NCBI GenBank assembly: GCA_052168355.1
Contig: JBQLZQ010000072.1
Location: forward strand, 1 to 64,000
Origin: JBQLZQ01 sp052168355
GTDB lineage: Bacteria > Pseudomonadota > Alphaproteobacteria > DSM-16000 > Inquilinaceae
Direction: 5' to 3'
DNA length: 64,000 nucleotides
The notes beneath the pieces were generated by a model. It did no database searches and was not told the DNA's origin. It saw nothing but the letters and a program-made list of their open reading frames with translations. Shown in pieces: positions 16,474 through 27,546 of the stretch. Position numbers and translations under genes: made by a program. Position 1 is the first letter of the stretch, and each line of letters starts with the position of its first letter.

Positions 16474-16779
16474 TCACCCTTCCAGCATGGCGTTCAGCTT
16501 CATGGCCACGCCCAGGGAGCCATCGACCTTCAGCTTGCCGGTCATATAGGCCAGGGTCGGGTCCAGGGTACCGGCCAGGATGGCGCCCAGGGCCTCGGCC
16601 GTGGCCCGCAGGGTGGCGTCGGCCGGCTCGCTGCCGTCGTTGGTGACCTGGGCCGGCCGTTCGGTTCCGTCGACAAAGATGACGCCATCGGTGCCCAGAT
16701 CGAATCTGACCTTGTGGCCCAGGGGCGCCGACCGGTTGGCCCGCTCGCGGATGGTTTCGGTGAGGCGGGCGAGCGGCAT
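16474..16779 (-). CDS. SCP2 sterol-binding domain protein
   Basis: 101 residues, a single SCP-2 fold: KVRFDLGTDGVIFVDG, then TLRATAEALGAILAGTLDPT and AYMTGKLKVDGSLGVAMKLN, the classic end of the family with its G-D/K-L-x-V-x-G motif. SCP2-like proteins bind lipids or acyl-CoA non-specifically. It starts 6 bases downstream of the mnmA stop, so it is the last gene of that transcript. Confidence 0.85.
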   Translation of the reverse strand: MPLARLTETIRERANRSAPLGHKVRFDLGTDGVIFVDGTERPAQVTNDGSEPADATLRATAEALGAILAGTLDPTLAYMTGKLKVDGSLGVAMKLNAMLEG

Positions 16780-16785
16780 GGGTCG

Positions 16786-17946
16786 CTATCCTTCAAGGGT
16801 CAGGGCGTGGGACGTCATCGACGCTATCGCGGCCGGCGACGCGGTCAGCACGGCGCTTTCGATCCAGCCGCCGCCCAGCACGACATCGCCATCATAGCAC
16901 ACGGCGGCCTGGCCGGGAGCCACGCCGAACTGCGGCTCGTCAAGCCGGATTTCCGCCCGACCGTCGCCGGTATCGACCAGGATGGCCGCGGCCGGCGCCT
17001 GGGCGGAGCGCAGCTTGACCGTCACTGCGACGCCGTCCGCCGGCGGTGCCGTCAGCCAGTTGAAGTCCGTGACCCGAACCGTATCGCGGGCGAGCGCGGC
17101 GCGCGGGCCGACCAGAACCCGTCCGTCCGCCGCATCGAGACCGACGACATAGAGCGGATCGCCGCCGCCCAGCCCCAGCCCCCGTCGCTGGCCGACGGTG
17201 AAATGGATGATGCCGTCATGACGGCCCAGCACCCGCCCGTCGACATGGACGATGTCGCCGGGTTCGGCCGCGCCGGGGCGCAGCTTGGCCACGATGTCGG
17301 CATAGCCGCCGGTGGGCACGAAGCAGATGTCCTGGCTGTCCGGCTTGTCGGCGACGGAAAGCCCGAACCGCTCGGCATGGGCCCGGGTCTCGGCCTTGGT
17401 CATCGCGCCCAGGGGAAAGCGCAGATAGTCGAGCTGCGCCGCCGTTGTCGCGAACAGGAAATAGCTCTGATCCTTGGCCGGATCCGCGGCCCGCCGCAGC
17501 GTCACCCCGTCCGGCCCCGCCACCCGGCGCACGTAATGGCCGGTGGCCAGGGCGTCGGCGCCCAGGTCCCGCGCCATCTCCAGGAGATCGCGGAACTTGA
17601 CCCGCTGGTTGCAGCGCACACAGGGGATCGGCGTTTCGCCGCGCAGATAGCTGTCGGCGAAATCGTCCATCACGCCCTGGGCGAAGCGGCTTTCATAGTC
17701 CAGCACGTAATGGGGCATGCCCAGGCCTGCGGCCACCCGGCGCGCGTCGTGGATGTCCTGGCCGGCGCAGCAGGCGCCCTTGCGCCCCACCGCCTCCCCG
17801 TGATCGTAGAGCTGCAGCGTCACGCCGATGGTGTCGTACCCCTGCTCCGCCAACAGGGCGGCGGTGACGGAGCTGTCGACGCCGCCGGACATGGCGACGA
17901 CCACGCGGGTTTCGGCGGGCGGCCGGTCGAATCCGAGACTGTTCAT
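16786..17946 (-). CDS. mnmA: tRNA-specific 2-thiouridylase MnmA
   Basis: 386 residues. The PP-loop SGGVDSS is at residues ~20-26; the first catalytic cysteine lies in PCVRCNQ (about residue 109) and the second in DICFVPTGG (about 206). MnmA thiolates U34 of tRNAs for Lys, Glu and Gln using sulfur passed from a cysteine desulfurase. Start ATG 17946 precedes the PP-loop by the usual distance. It lies downstream of the suf genes, linking tRNA thiolation to the same sulfur source. Confidence 0.95.
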   Translation of the reverse strand: MNSLGFDRPPAETRVVVAMSGGVDSSVTAALLAEQGYDTIGVTLQLYDHGEAVGRKGACCAGQDIHDARRVAAGLGMPHYVLDYESRFAQGVMDDFADSYLRGETPIPCVRCNQRVKFRDLLEMARDLGADALATGHYVRRVAGPDGVTLRRAADPAKDQSYFLFATTAAQLDYLRFPLGAMTKAETRAHAERFGLSVADKPDSQDICFVPTGGYADIVAKLRPGAAEPGDIVHVDGRVLGRHDGIIHFTVGQRRGLGLGGGDPLYVVGLDAADGRVLVGPRAALARDTVRVTDFNWLTAPPADGVAVTVKLRSAQAPAAAILVDTGDGRAEIRLDEPQFGVAPGQAAVCYDGDVVLGGGWIESAVLTASPAAIASMTSHALTLEG

Positions 17947-17986
17947 GGACAGGGTGCCGATGGGAACGGGGCGGGCCGGCGGGACC

Positions 17987-18358
17987 TTAGCCGTCCGCCT
18001 TCTCGCTCTCCGGCGCGACGCGGAAACTTTCGCCGCAGCCGCACCGGTCGATCTCGTTCGGGTTGTTGAACACGAACTTGGAGCCGAGCGCATCCTCGAC
18101 CCAATCCATTTCCGTGCCCAGCAGAAACATGCTCGCCGTCGGCTCGATCAGCACCGTGACGCCCTTGTCCTCGACCACATCCTCAAGCGGCTTCTTGTCC
18201 TCGGCGTATTCCATCCGGTAGGACAGGCCGGAACAGCCCTGGGTCTTGACTCCCAGGCGCACGCCGATGACCGGCTTGTCGGCCTTGGCCATCAGCGCCT
18301 TGACGCGCTCGGCGGCCCGGTCCGTCAGGGTGATGGCCTTGGGCAGCGCTCGTCTCAT
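17987..18358 (-). CDS. sufA: A-type Fe-S carrier (SufA/IscA/ErpA family)
   Basis: 123 residues. The three conserved cysteines of A-type carriers are present, in KTQGCSGLSY and in the C-terminal DRCGCGESF. The N-terminal AITLTDRAAERVKALM is also typical. The protein accepts or transfers Fe-S clusters from the SufBCD scaffold to targets. It is co-directional with sufT (14-bp gap) and mnmA, in the long minus-strand Fe-S operon. The SufA name rests on context; sequence alone would not separate it from other A-type carriers. Confidence 0.88.
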   Translation of the reverse strand: MRRALPKAITLTDRAAERVKALMAKADKPVIGVRLGVKTQGCSGLSYRMEYAEDKKPLEDVVEDKGVTVLIEPTASMFLLGTEMDWVEDALGSKFVFNNPNEIDRCGCGESFRVAPESEKADG

Positions 18359-18372
18359 GGCCCGCTCCTCGC

Positions 18373-18738
18373 TCAAAAAAGGTCCAGCGCCATACGGGCG
18401 CTTTCGGACATCCGGTCCTGGGTCCAGGCCGGCTCCCACACCAGTTCCACGTGCGCCGACCGCACATCGTCCACGGCCTGAACCGCGTCGGTGACCTGGG
18501 CCGGGATCATGTCGGCCACCGGGCAATTCGGCGCGGTCAGGGTCATGTCGATGCGCACGGCGTTGTCGGCGTCGATCTCCAGCCGGTAGATCAGCCCCAG
18601 ATCGTAAAGATTGACCGGGATTTCCGGGTCGTAGACGTCGCGCAACGCCGCGATCACCGCCGGGTACAGCGGATGCCCCTCGGCACCGCCGGTCACGGCC
18701 GGTTCGTCCCCCGCCAGTTTGACCAGATCCATGGTCAT
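18373..18738 (-). CDS. sufT: SufT, MIP18-family Fe-S assembly factor
   Basis: 121 residues. The MIP18/DUF59 core is clear: AALRDVYDPEIPVNLYDLGL followed by MTLTAPNCPVADMIPAQV, with the DPE motif and the hyper-reactive cysteine (NCPV). SufT-type proteins help mature Fe-S proteins and are commonly found in suf operons. ATG 18738 has AGGGGCAGG upstream; ATG 18732 is possible. It sits 7 bases after sufU. Confidence 0.9.
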   Translation of the reverse strand: MTMDLVKLAGDEPAVTGGAEGHPLYPAVIAALRDVYDPEIPVNLYDLGLIYRLEIDADNAVRIDMTLTAPNCPVADMIPAQVTDAVQAVDDVRSAHVELVWEPAWTQDRMSESARMALDLF

Positions 18739-18745
18739 CCTGCCC

Positions 18746-19210
18746 CTACTCCGTGCTCGCCGCTTCGTTGCCCTGCATGGCCGCACTCATGGTGTGCCAA
18801 GGCAGGGTGGCGCATTTGACCCGCACGGGATACTCCCGCACCCCGGCCAGCACCTGCAGCCGCTCCACATCGTCCTCGTCCAGGCCGGCCAGATCGGGTT
18901 CGCCGTCGCCGGTCGCCAGGGCGTGGAACGCACGGAACAGCCGGGCTGCCTCCTCCTGCGACTTGCCGCGCACCATTTCCGTCATCATGGATGCGGAGGC
19001 CATGGAGATGGCGCAGCCCTGCCCCAGGAAAGAGCAATCTTGAACAATGCCTTCCGGGTCGATCTTAAGGTAGACTACAAGCGCGTCGCCGCAGGCCGGG
19101 TTCTTGCCCATGGCCTCCTGCGTGCAGCGCTCCAGGTGGCGACAATTGCGCGGGTGCTTACCGTGCTCCAGGATCACCTCCTGGTAGAGATCGCGCATTT
19201 CCTCGAACAT
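18746..19210 (-). CDS. sufU: SufU-like Fe-S assembly / sulfur acceptor protein
   Basis: 154 residues. The SufU pattern is complete: LYQEVILEHGKHPRN, then NPACGDALVVYLKID (first Cys and Asp), SFLGQGCAISMASASMM (second Cys), and C-terminal REYPVRVKCATLPWHTM (third Cys). These residues bind zinc and accept persulfide from SufS. Its ATG overlaps the sufS stop by one base. Finding SufU and no SufE is the arrangement known from Gram-positive bacteria and some alphaproteobacteria. Confidence 0.93.
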   Translation of the reverse strand: MFEEMRDLYQEVILEHGKHPRNCRHLERCTQEAMGKNPACGDALVVYLKIDPEGIVQDCSFLGQGCAISMASASMMTEMVRGKSQEEAARLFRAFHALATGDGEPDLAGLDEDDVERLQVLAGVREYPVRVKCATLPWHTMSAAMQGNEAASTE

Positions 19211-20481
19211 CAGCCGAACAACTCCCTTACCCCGCCGAGGGCGTTCACCAGCATATCGATCTCCACCTTCGTATTGTAAAGGCCAAAGGACGCGCGGGTG
19301 GTCGCGGCGACGCCAAACCGCTCCATCAGCGGCTGGGCACAATGGTGCCCCGCACGGGCGGCGATTCCGGCCCGATCGATCAGGGTCCCGACATCGTGGG
19401 AATGGGCCACGTCCAGCGTGAAGGACAGGATGGCGCCCTTGTCCTCCGCCTGGCCGACGATGGTCAAGCCCGGCACCGCCGACAATGCCCGGGTTCCGTA
19501 ATCCAGCAGGTCGCGCTCGTGGGCGGCGATGCGGTCGAGGCCCAGACCGGTGACATAGTCGATGGCCGCGCCCAGCCCGACGGCCTGGGCGATGGGCGGC
19601 GTCCCCGCCTCGAACTTGGCCGGCAGGCCGGCATAGGTGGTCTTCTCGAAGGTCACCGTCTCGATCATGTCGCCGCCGCCCTGCCAGGGCGGCATCCGGT
19701 CCAGCCACGCCTCGCGCCCGTACAGCACGCCGATGCCGCTGGGGCCGTACAGCTTGTGCCCCGAGAAGACGTAAAAGTCGCAGTCCAGAGCCTGCACGTC
19801 GACGGTGGTGTGGACCGCCGCCTGACAGCCGTCGAGCAGCACCGGGACATTGAGCGCCTTGGCCGCGTCGATCACCCGGCGAACGGGCACGATGGTGCCC
19901 AAGGCGTTGGACATGTGGGTCACGGCCACCAGACGCGTGCGCGGCCCCAACAGCTTTTCGTAGTCCTCGACCAGGAAGTTGCCGGCATCGTCGACCGGCA
20001 CGACCTTGATGACCACGCCCTTGTCCTCGCGCAGCATCTGCCACGGCACGATGTTGGAATGGTGCTCCAGGGTCGAGATGATGATCTCGTCGCCTTCGCC
20101 CAACAGGCCGCGTCCCAGACTGCCCGCCACCAGATTGATCGCCTCCGTCGCGCTGCGGGTGAAGATGACTTCCCGGGTCGAGGCGGCGTTCAGGAAGCCC
20201 CGCGCCTTTTCGCGCGCGGCCTCGAACGCATCGGTGGCCGCGCCGCTCAGAAAATGCAGCCCGCGATGGACGTTGGCGTAGTCATTTTCGTAGAAGTGGC
20301 TGACGGCGTCGATCACCTGGCGCGGCTTCTGCGCCGACGAGGCGCTGTCCAGATAGACCAGCGGCTTTCCGTGCACCGTGCGCTTGAGGATCGGAAAATC
20401 CTCACGCACCGCGGCAACGTCGTAATCGTTGACGGCGCTGGCGTGGATCGGTGCCGCCGCGACGGCCTGAACGCGGTTCAT
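19210..20481 (-). CDS. sufS: Cysteine desulfurase SufS
   Basis: 423 residues. Group II desulfurase hallmarks: REDFPILKRTVHGKPLVYLD near the start, HHSNIVPWQ for cofactor and substrate contacts, FSGHKLYGPSGIG with the PLP lysine, and RAGHHCAQPLMERFG with the catalytic cysteine in the short SufS-type loop. It abstracts sulfur from cysteine and passes it to SufU. Overlaps sufD by 4 bases and sufU by one. The ATG at 20481 is the first sensible start. Confidence 0.95.
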   Translation of the reverse strand: MNRVQAVAAAPIHASAVNDYDVAAVREDFPILKRTVHGKPLVYLDSASSAQKPRQVIDAVSHFYENDYANVHRGLHFLSGAATDAFEAAREKARGFLNAASTREVIFTRSATEAINLVAGSLGRGLLGEGDEIIISTLEHHSNIVPWQMLREDKGVVIKVVPVDDAGNFLVEDYEKLLGPRTRLVAVTHMSNALGTIVPVRRVIDAAKALNVPVLLDGCQAAVHTTVDVQALDCDFYVFSGHKLYGPSGIGVLYGREAWLDRMPPWQGGGDMIETVTFEKTTYAGLPAKFEAGTPPIAQAVGLGAAIDYVTGLGLDRIAAHERDLLDYGTRALSAVPGLTIVGQAEDKGAILSFTLDVAHSHDVGTLIDRAGIAARAGHHCAQPLMERFGVAATTRASFGLYNTKVEIDMLVNALGGVRELFG

Positions 20482-21818
20482 GACGCCCTCTCCCCCTCTT
20501 GCGCCAGCCACCGGGCGACGACGGACTGAAATTCCTCCCGCACCGACGCGACGGCCACCTCTTCCAGCGCCTCGGCCAGGAACGCCTCGACCAGCAGCGC
20601 CCGCGCCTCGGCCTCGCCGATGCCCCGCGCCCGCAGATAGAACAGCGCTTCTGCGTCGATCTCGCCGGCCGTCGCCCCGTGGGAGCATTTGACATCGTCG
20701 GCATAGATCTCCAGCTCGGGCTTGCTGTCCACTTCCGCGCCGTCCGACAGCAGCAGGGCGCGGTTGAGCTGATACCCGTCGGTCCGCTGGGCCGGGCGCC
20801 GGACCAGGATCTTGCCCTGGAACACGCCGCGCGCCGTGCCTGTCAAGACGCCCTTGTAGACCTCCCGGCTGCGGCAGTCGGGATGGGCGTGGTCGATCAG
20901 GGTGGTGGCATCCAGATGCTGCTTGTCGCGTCCGGCATAGGCGCCGTTGAGACGACAGTCGCCCCCGGGACCGTCGAGCCGCGCATAGATGTCGTTGCGG
21001 GCCAGCGCGCCGCCCACCGACAGAATGAAGTTGTCGTACAGGGCGTCCTTACCGACCGATGCCAGGATCGTGGCCAGGTGGAAGGCCTCGCCTCCCTCTG
21101 CCTGCAGCTTGGCGTGGCGTACCTGCGCGCCGTCGGCCACGATGATCTCCGTCGCGCCGTTGCTGAAATAGGGCGCCCCGTCGACACCGACATGCCGTTC
21201 CAGCACGGTCGCCCGGCTGTTGGCGCCGGCGACGATCAGGTTCCGTGTGTGACAGGACGCGGGGTCGGCCCCGGGCTCCGTCACGAACAGAAGGCCGATC
21301 GGCGCGTCGATCACCGTCTCGGGGTCGAGGATCAGGACATAGCCGTCACGCATGAACGCCGTGGCGAGATCCAGGAACGGCCGCCCGTCCTGCCCATCGG
21401 CCAGCCGACCGAAATGGGTGTCCAGAATCGGGTCGCCGGTATCCAGCAGCGACGCCAGGCTGTCCAGGCGCGCACCCTTGGGAAGATCGTCGGGCCGCGA
21501 CAGGTCGGGGCGCAGCCGCCCATTGACGAACACCAGGGTATGGGCGTCGTTCGACGTGGCGTCGACAAAGGCGCTGAGCGACGGCGACGGGTCGCCCGAC
21601 ACGGACGGCGCCGGGGCGAAGTCGACCTTGGCGAGGCGGCGGGCGTCGGTGTATTTCCAGGCCTCGACCTTGCGGCTGGGCACGCCCACGGCGCGGAACC
21701 GGGCCAGCCCGTCGCGCCGCTGCGTTTCGGCCCAAGCCCACCCCGCGCCCGGCCACGGCACGTCGGCACCGTCGAAACGGGCGATCATCGGTTCCAGAAG
21801 GTCGGTTTGGTCAGCCAT
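20478..21818 (-). CDS. sufD: Fe-S assembly protein SufD
   Basis: 446 residues with the SufBD beta-helix. Visible motifs include PSRKVEAWKYTDARRL at the N-terminus, ARNDIYARLDGPGGDCRLNG in the helix, and KPELEIYADDVKCSHGATAG near the C-terminus, where the conserved CSHGAT histidine lies at the SufB interface. SufD pairs with SufB and SufC to form the scaffold complex. Start ATG 21818 follows the sufC stop by about 50 bases. Confidence 0.95.
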   Translation of the reverse strand: MADQTDLLEPMIARFDGADVPWPGAGWAWAETQRRDGLARFRAVGVPSRKVEAWKYTDARRLAKVDFAPAPSVSGDPSPSLSAFVDATSNDAHTLVFVNGRLRPDLSRPDDLPKGARLDSLASLLDTGDPILDTHFGRLADGQDGRPFLDLATAFMRDGYVLILDPETVIDAPIGLLFVTEPGADPASCHTRNLIVAGANSRATVLERHVGVDGAPYFSNGATEIIVADGAQVRHAKLQAEGGEAFHLATILASVGKDALYDNFILSVGGALARNDIYARLDGPGGDCRLNGAYAGRDKQHLDATTLIDHAHPDCRSREVYKGVLTGTARGVFQGKILVRRPAQRTDGYQLNRALLLSDGAEVDSKPELEIYADDVKCSHGATAGEIDAEALFYLRARGIGEAEARALLVEAFLAEALEEVAVASVREEFQSVVARWLAQEGERAS

Positions 21819-21867
21819 TGGGGCTCCGTCGGTTCTCACGTCTGAATTGACCCTGGGTCCGCGACCG

Positions 21868-22632
<765 letters not shown>

Positions 22633-22659
22633 CTCTCGATCTTCTCCTTGGCGCCGACC

Positions 22660-24111
<1,452 letters not shown>

Positions 24112-24172
24112 TCCCAACTCCCTTAACCACACTGAACGCCGACGCCGGCCAGCACCCCGATTTTCCTACCTG

Positions 24173-24211
24173 ATTATATAGCGCTTTTATCCGACTAATC
24201 CACTCAGGTAT
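24173..24211 (-). promoter_or_regulatory. sufB promoter with IscR-type site
   Basis: The minus strand of 24187-24211 matches the type 1 IscR consensus at about 21 of 25 positions: ATACCTGAG on the left, GGATT in the centre and AGTCGGATAA on the right. A perfect -10, TATAAT (24178-24173), follows, and the site overlaps the place of the -35 (GGATTA, 17 bases upstream). An iscR gene lies 3 kb upstream in the same cluster, so regulation of suf by Fe-S status is expected. Confidence 0.75.
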
Positions 24212-24265
24212 TTTGCTTAACCAACATTTTTCCCTGAACGAAACCGGGCCGACCGGATCGCCCAG

Positions 24266-24595
24266 TCAGCCCATCATGTTGACGGTGGCGGACGGCAATG
24301 ACACGGTCAACCCGTCCAGATCGTCGGTCACGATGATCTGGCAGCCCAGCCGCGATGTCTTGGTGAGCCCGAAGGCGAGATCCAGCATGTCCTCCTCGTC
24401 CTCGGTCGGCTCGTCCAGCCGCCCGAACCAGCCGGCATCGACGATGACATGGCAGGTGGAACAAGCCAGCGAGCCTTCGCACGCCCCTTCGATATCGATG
24501 TCGTTCTGATGCGCGACCTCAAGCAGGGACAGGCCGACGGGGGCGTCCACTTCGTGCCGCGTGCCGTTCGGGTCGATGAAGGTGATCCGGGGCAT
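24266..24595 (-). CDS. 2Fe-2S ferredoxin (adrenodoxin type)
   Basis: 109 residues. The cluster ligands are in CEGSLACSTCHV (C-x5-C-x2-C) and the distal RLGCQIIV, with the acidic loop between (EPTEDEEDMLDLA) that docks reductases in adrenodoxin-type proteins. Such ferredoxins supply electrons for Fe-S assembly in isc-type operons. Its gene lies between the desulfurases and sufB. Confidence 0.92.
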   Translation of the reverse strand: MPRITFIDPNGTRHEVDAPVGLSLLEVAHQNDIDIEGACEGSLACSTCHVIVDAGWFGRLDEPTEDEEDMLDLAFGLTKTSRLGCQIIVTDDLDGLTVSLPSATVNMMG

Positions 24596-24641
24596 CTGTT
24601 CTATCGCTCAACTGGTTCCAATAGCGGGACTGGCATGGGTT

Positions 24642-25859
24642 CTAGCGAAACGCCGGCGTCGACGCCAGCGCCTGGGCTTTGGGCCATTCCGGCGTCGGTA
24701 CGCCGGAGCGCGCCGACTGGACGGCGGCGGCCAGACAGTCGACGGCCCGGTCGACCTCCGCCGCCGTGGTGAACCGCCCAATGCCTAGGCGCAGACTGGC
24801 ATCGGCCGCCGCAGCATCGTACCCCATGGCCGTCAAAACCGGCGACGGCGCACCGATAGCCGAGGCGCAGGCCGCTCCCGAAGACAGGGCCAGACCCGGA
24901 CAGGCAGCCATCACGTCTTCCGCCGAAGCGCCGGCAAAGGTGAGTGTGAGAATGCCCGGCATCCGCGGCGCGCCGGCCCCGGCCGGCGCGAGCGGGCCCA
25001 GCAGACGCTCTAAACGATCCATCAGGCGCGCCTCCAGATCGGCGATGCGGGCCTGCTCTTCGGACCTTTCGGTTTGGACGATGACGGCCGCGTAGCCCAG
25101 ACCCACGGCCAGGGCCAACGGGACCGTTCCCGCCCGCAGGCCCCGTTCCTGACCGCCGCCATGGATCAGCGGTTCCAGCGGCACCGGCGGCGTGGCCCGG
25201 ACGTAAAGAGCGCCGATCCCGGCCGGTCCGTATATCTTATGTCCCGACAGGCTGAGCAGATCGATGGAGTCGGCCGTCACGTCCAAGGCGATCCGGCCGA
25301 AAGCTTGGGCCGCGTCGGTGTGGAACAGGGCGCCATGACGGCGGCACAGGGCGCCGATCTCCGCCACCGGATGACGCACGCCCGTCTCGTTGTTGACGGC
25401 CATGGCTGACACCAGCGCGGTGCGGTCCGACAGCGCCGTCTCCAGCCGACCGAGGTTCAGCCGCCCTTGGCCGTCGACCGGCAGGATCGTGACCGCGAAG
25501 CCCTGACCCTCCAACCACCGGACGCTTGCCATGTTGCACGCATGGTCGGTGGCCACGGTGATCACATGGTCCCGCCCCGAGCGGCGGGCGGCCAGGGCGG
25601 CGCCCTTTACCGCTAGATTGACCGCTTCCGTCGCGCCGGATGTGAACACGATGTCAGCGGCCCGGGCGCCGATCGCCCCCGCCACGTCCGCCCTGGCCTG
25701 TGCCACGGCCCGGGCGGCGGCGGCACCGCGCTCATGATCCGCCGCGTGGGGGTTGGCCGCCCTGTCCGTCCACCACGGCGCCATGGCCGCGGTCACCCGT
25801 GGGTCGACGGGGGTCGCGGCCGGATAGTCCAGATAGATCCGGTCGGCCTGCGACGGCAT
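24642..25859 (-). CDS. Cysteine desulfurase (NifS/IscS-like), second tandem copy
   Basis: 405 residues from ATG 25859, two bases after the previous stop (TGACCATG). Class V aminotransferase features: RIYLDYPAATPVDPRV, FTSGATEAVNLAVKG, TDHACNM, LLSLSGHKIYGPAGIG with the PLP lysine, and ALSSGAACASAIG with the reactive cysteine. It belongs to the group I (IscS/NifS) type. It forms a tandem pair with the neighbour at 25862, but the two share only the general family pattern, so the duplication is old or the copies have different partners. Confidence 0.88.
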   Translation of the reverse strand: MPSQADRIYLDYPAATPVDPRVTAAMAPWWTDRAANPHAADHERGAAAARAVAQARADVAGAIGARAADIVFTSGATEAVNLAVKGAALAARRSGRDHVITVATDHACNMASVRWLEGQGFAVTILPVDGQGRLNLGRLETALSDRTALVSAMAVNNETGVRHPVAEIGALCRRHGALFHTDAAQAFGRIALDVTADSIDLLSLSGHKIYGPAGIGALYVRATPPVPLEPLIHGGGQERGLRAGTVPLALAVGLGYAAVIVQTERSEEQARIADLEARLMDRLERLLGPLAPAGAGAPRMPGILTLTFAGASAEDVMAACPGLALSSGAACASAIGAPSPVLTAMGYDAAAADASLRLGIGRFTTAAEVDRAVDCLAAAVQSARSGVPTPEWPKAQALASTPAFR

Positions 25860-25861
25860 GG

Positions 25862-26977
25862 TCAGGCCGCGTCGCGATCGCGCCCGGCGCGGCGGCGTAT
25901 CGCATCCCAAGCCTTGAGAAATCCCTCGATATCGCCCGTTCCGGTCGCCCATCCCAGACTGACCCGAATGGCGGAGGCCGCCAGCTCAGGCTCGACGCCC
26001 ATCGCCGCCAGGACATGACTCGACGTGACCTTGCCGGAGGAACACGCGGCCCCGGCGCTGACCGCCACACCGGCGAGATCGAGGCCGATGACTTGCGTTT
26101 CCGCCGCCACTCCCGGCATGGCAAGACACGTGGTGTTGGCCACGCGTGGCGCCGTCGCGCCGAAGATGCGGGTGTCCGGACACAAGGCCAGGGCTCCGGC
26201 TTCCACCTCATCGCGCAGCTTCGCGAGCCTGGGCTGATCGGCCAGATCGGCCAGCGCCTCCGCCGCCGCGGCGCCAAAGCCGGCGATGCCCGGGAGGTTT
26301 TCCGTTCCGCCCCGGTGGCGGCGTTCCTGTCCGCCGCCGCGGATGAGCGGTGTCACCTTGACGCCATCCCGGACGACCAGCGCGCCCACCCCCGGCGGCC
26401 CGCCCAGCTTGTGGGCCGACAGGCTGAGAAGATCGACGCCCCATGTCTTCATGTCGACGGGCAGGCGGCCGGCCGCCTGAACCGCGTCGCAATGGACGAG
26501 GGCGCCGTACCGCCGGGCCAGGGCGGAAACCTCCGCCACCGGCTGGATCACGCCCGTCTCATTGTTGACCGCCATGACCGAGATCAGCGCAGGCCGGCGG
26601 TCGGCGGTCAGCATCCTCTCCAGCGCCTCAAGGTCGATCGTGCCGTCGCCGCGGGACGGCACCCGCTGGCCCGCCACCGCCTCGAGAACGGAGACATGCT
26701 CCAGGCTGGAGGTGAGCAGCCGCCCGCATCGCGACCCGACAAGCGCCGTGACGTTGGCTTCGGTCGCGCCGGACGTAAAGATAACCCCGTCGGGCGCGGC
26801 GCCGGCCAGTTCGGCAACAGCGGTCCGCGCGGTCTCGATCAGCCGCCGCGCCTCCCGCCCCGACCGGTGGATGGAGGACGGGTTGCCGGCGATGGTCAGC
26901 GCCGCTTCGACGGCGGCGCGGGCGGCGGGGCGCAGCGGAGCAGTCGCGTTGTAATCGAGATAGATCGCCTGCGTCAT
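25862..26977 (-). CDS. Cysteine desulfurase (NifS/IscS-like), first tandem copy
   Basis: 371 residues. Family features: AIYLDYNATAPLRPAARAAV, FTSGATEANVTAL, SLEHVSVLE, LLSLSAHKLGGPPGVGALVV with the PLP lysine, and VSAGAACSSGKVTSSHVL with the catalytic cysteine, followed by a group I-type C-terminus. It is compact, as in NifS-like proteins of alphaproteobacterial suf clusters. Downstream of iscR by about 60 bases, and directly upstream of another desulfurase. Confidence 0.9.
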   Translation of the reverse strand: MTQAIYLDYNATAPLRPAARAAVEAALTIAGNPSSIHRSGREARRLIETARTAVAELAGAAPDGVIFTSGATEANVTALVGSRCGRLLTSSLEHVSVLEAVAGQRVPSRGDGTIDLEALERMLTADRRPALISVMAVNNETGVIQPVAEVSALARRYGALVHCDAVQAAGRLPVDMKTWGVDLLSLSAHKLGGPPGVGALVVRDGVKVTPLIRGGGQERRHRGGTENLPGIAGFGAAAAEALADLADQPRLAKLRDEVEAGALALCPDTRIFGATAPRVANTTCLAMPGVAAETQVIGLDLAGVAVSAGAACSSGKVTSSHVLAAMGVEPELAASAIRVSLGWATGTGDIEGFLKAWDAIRRRAGRDRDAA

Positions 26978-27038
26978 GGCCAGCGGGGAGATCCGATCGT
27001 CCTTGCACTCATCTCGCAGCAGGACACGAGAAAAGCCC

Positions 27039-27515
27039 TTATTCCGCGGCGGCCGGTGCGTCCGCCATTGACGCCAGCACCGGCAGGTAGCGGCCGCCGC
27101 CCAGGATCCGCCGATGAATGACGTCGTCCAGAGTCACGGCGCTCAGAAACAGATGGATCTGATTGCCCAACTCCTCCCACAAATCGTGCGTCAGACATCG
27201 GCTTTTGTCCGAATGGCAGCCTGCCGCCGAGTGGGCGGGGCACCGGGTCGCCCGGATCGGTTCGTCGACCGCCAGGATGATGTCGGAAACCCGCGTCGCG
27301 TCGACCGGCCGGGCAAGAAGGTACCCGCCGCCGGGACCGCGCATGCTTTTCACCAGCCCCGACCGCCGCAGTTTCGCAAACAGCTGCTCAAGATAGGACA
27401 GCGAGATTTCCTGTCGCGACGCGATGTCGGCCAGGGCCACCGGGCGGCCGCCGCTGTGCTTGGCAAGGTCGACCATGGCCATCACCGCATAGCGGCCCTT
27501 GGTGCTCAGTCTCAC
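27039..27515 (-). CDS. iscR: Rrf2-family Fe-S sensor (IscR)
   Basis: 158 residues, GTG start at 27515 with GGGAGGG upstream. The winged helix reads MRLSTKGRYAVMAMVDLAKH and ISLSYLEQLFAKLRRSGLVK with the GPGGGY wing. The cluster-binding loop has three cysteines and a histidine (TRCPAHSAAGC, SRCLTHDLW), as in IscR. It senses Fe-S supply and controls isc/suf genes; an IscR-type site lies before sufB in this cluster. Located between cysE and the desulfurases, as in related alphaproteobacteria. Confidence 0.92.
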   Translation of the reverse strand: MRLSTKGRYAVMAMVDLAKHSGGRPVALADIASRQEISLSYLEQLFAKLRRSGLVKSMRGPGGGYLLARPVDATRVSDIILAVDEPIRATRCPAHSAAGCHSDKSRCLTHDLWEELGNQIHLFLSAVTLDDVIHRRILGGGRYLPVLASMADAPAAAE

Positions 27516-27546
27516 CGTTCCGCCCTCCCGCTTGATTTCCGGCCCA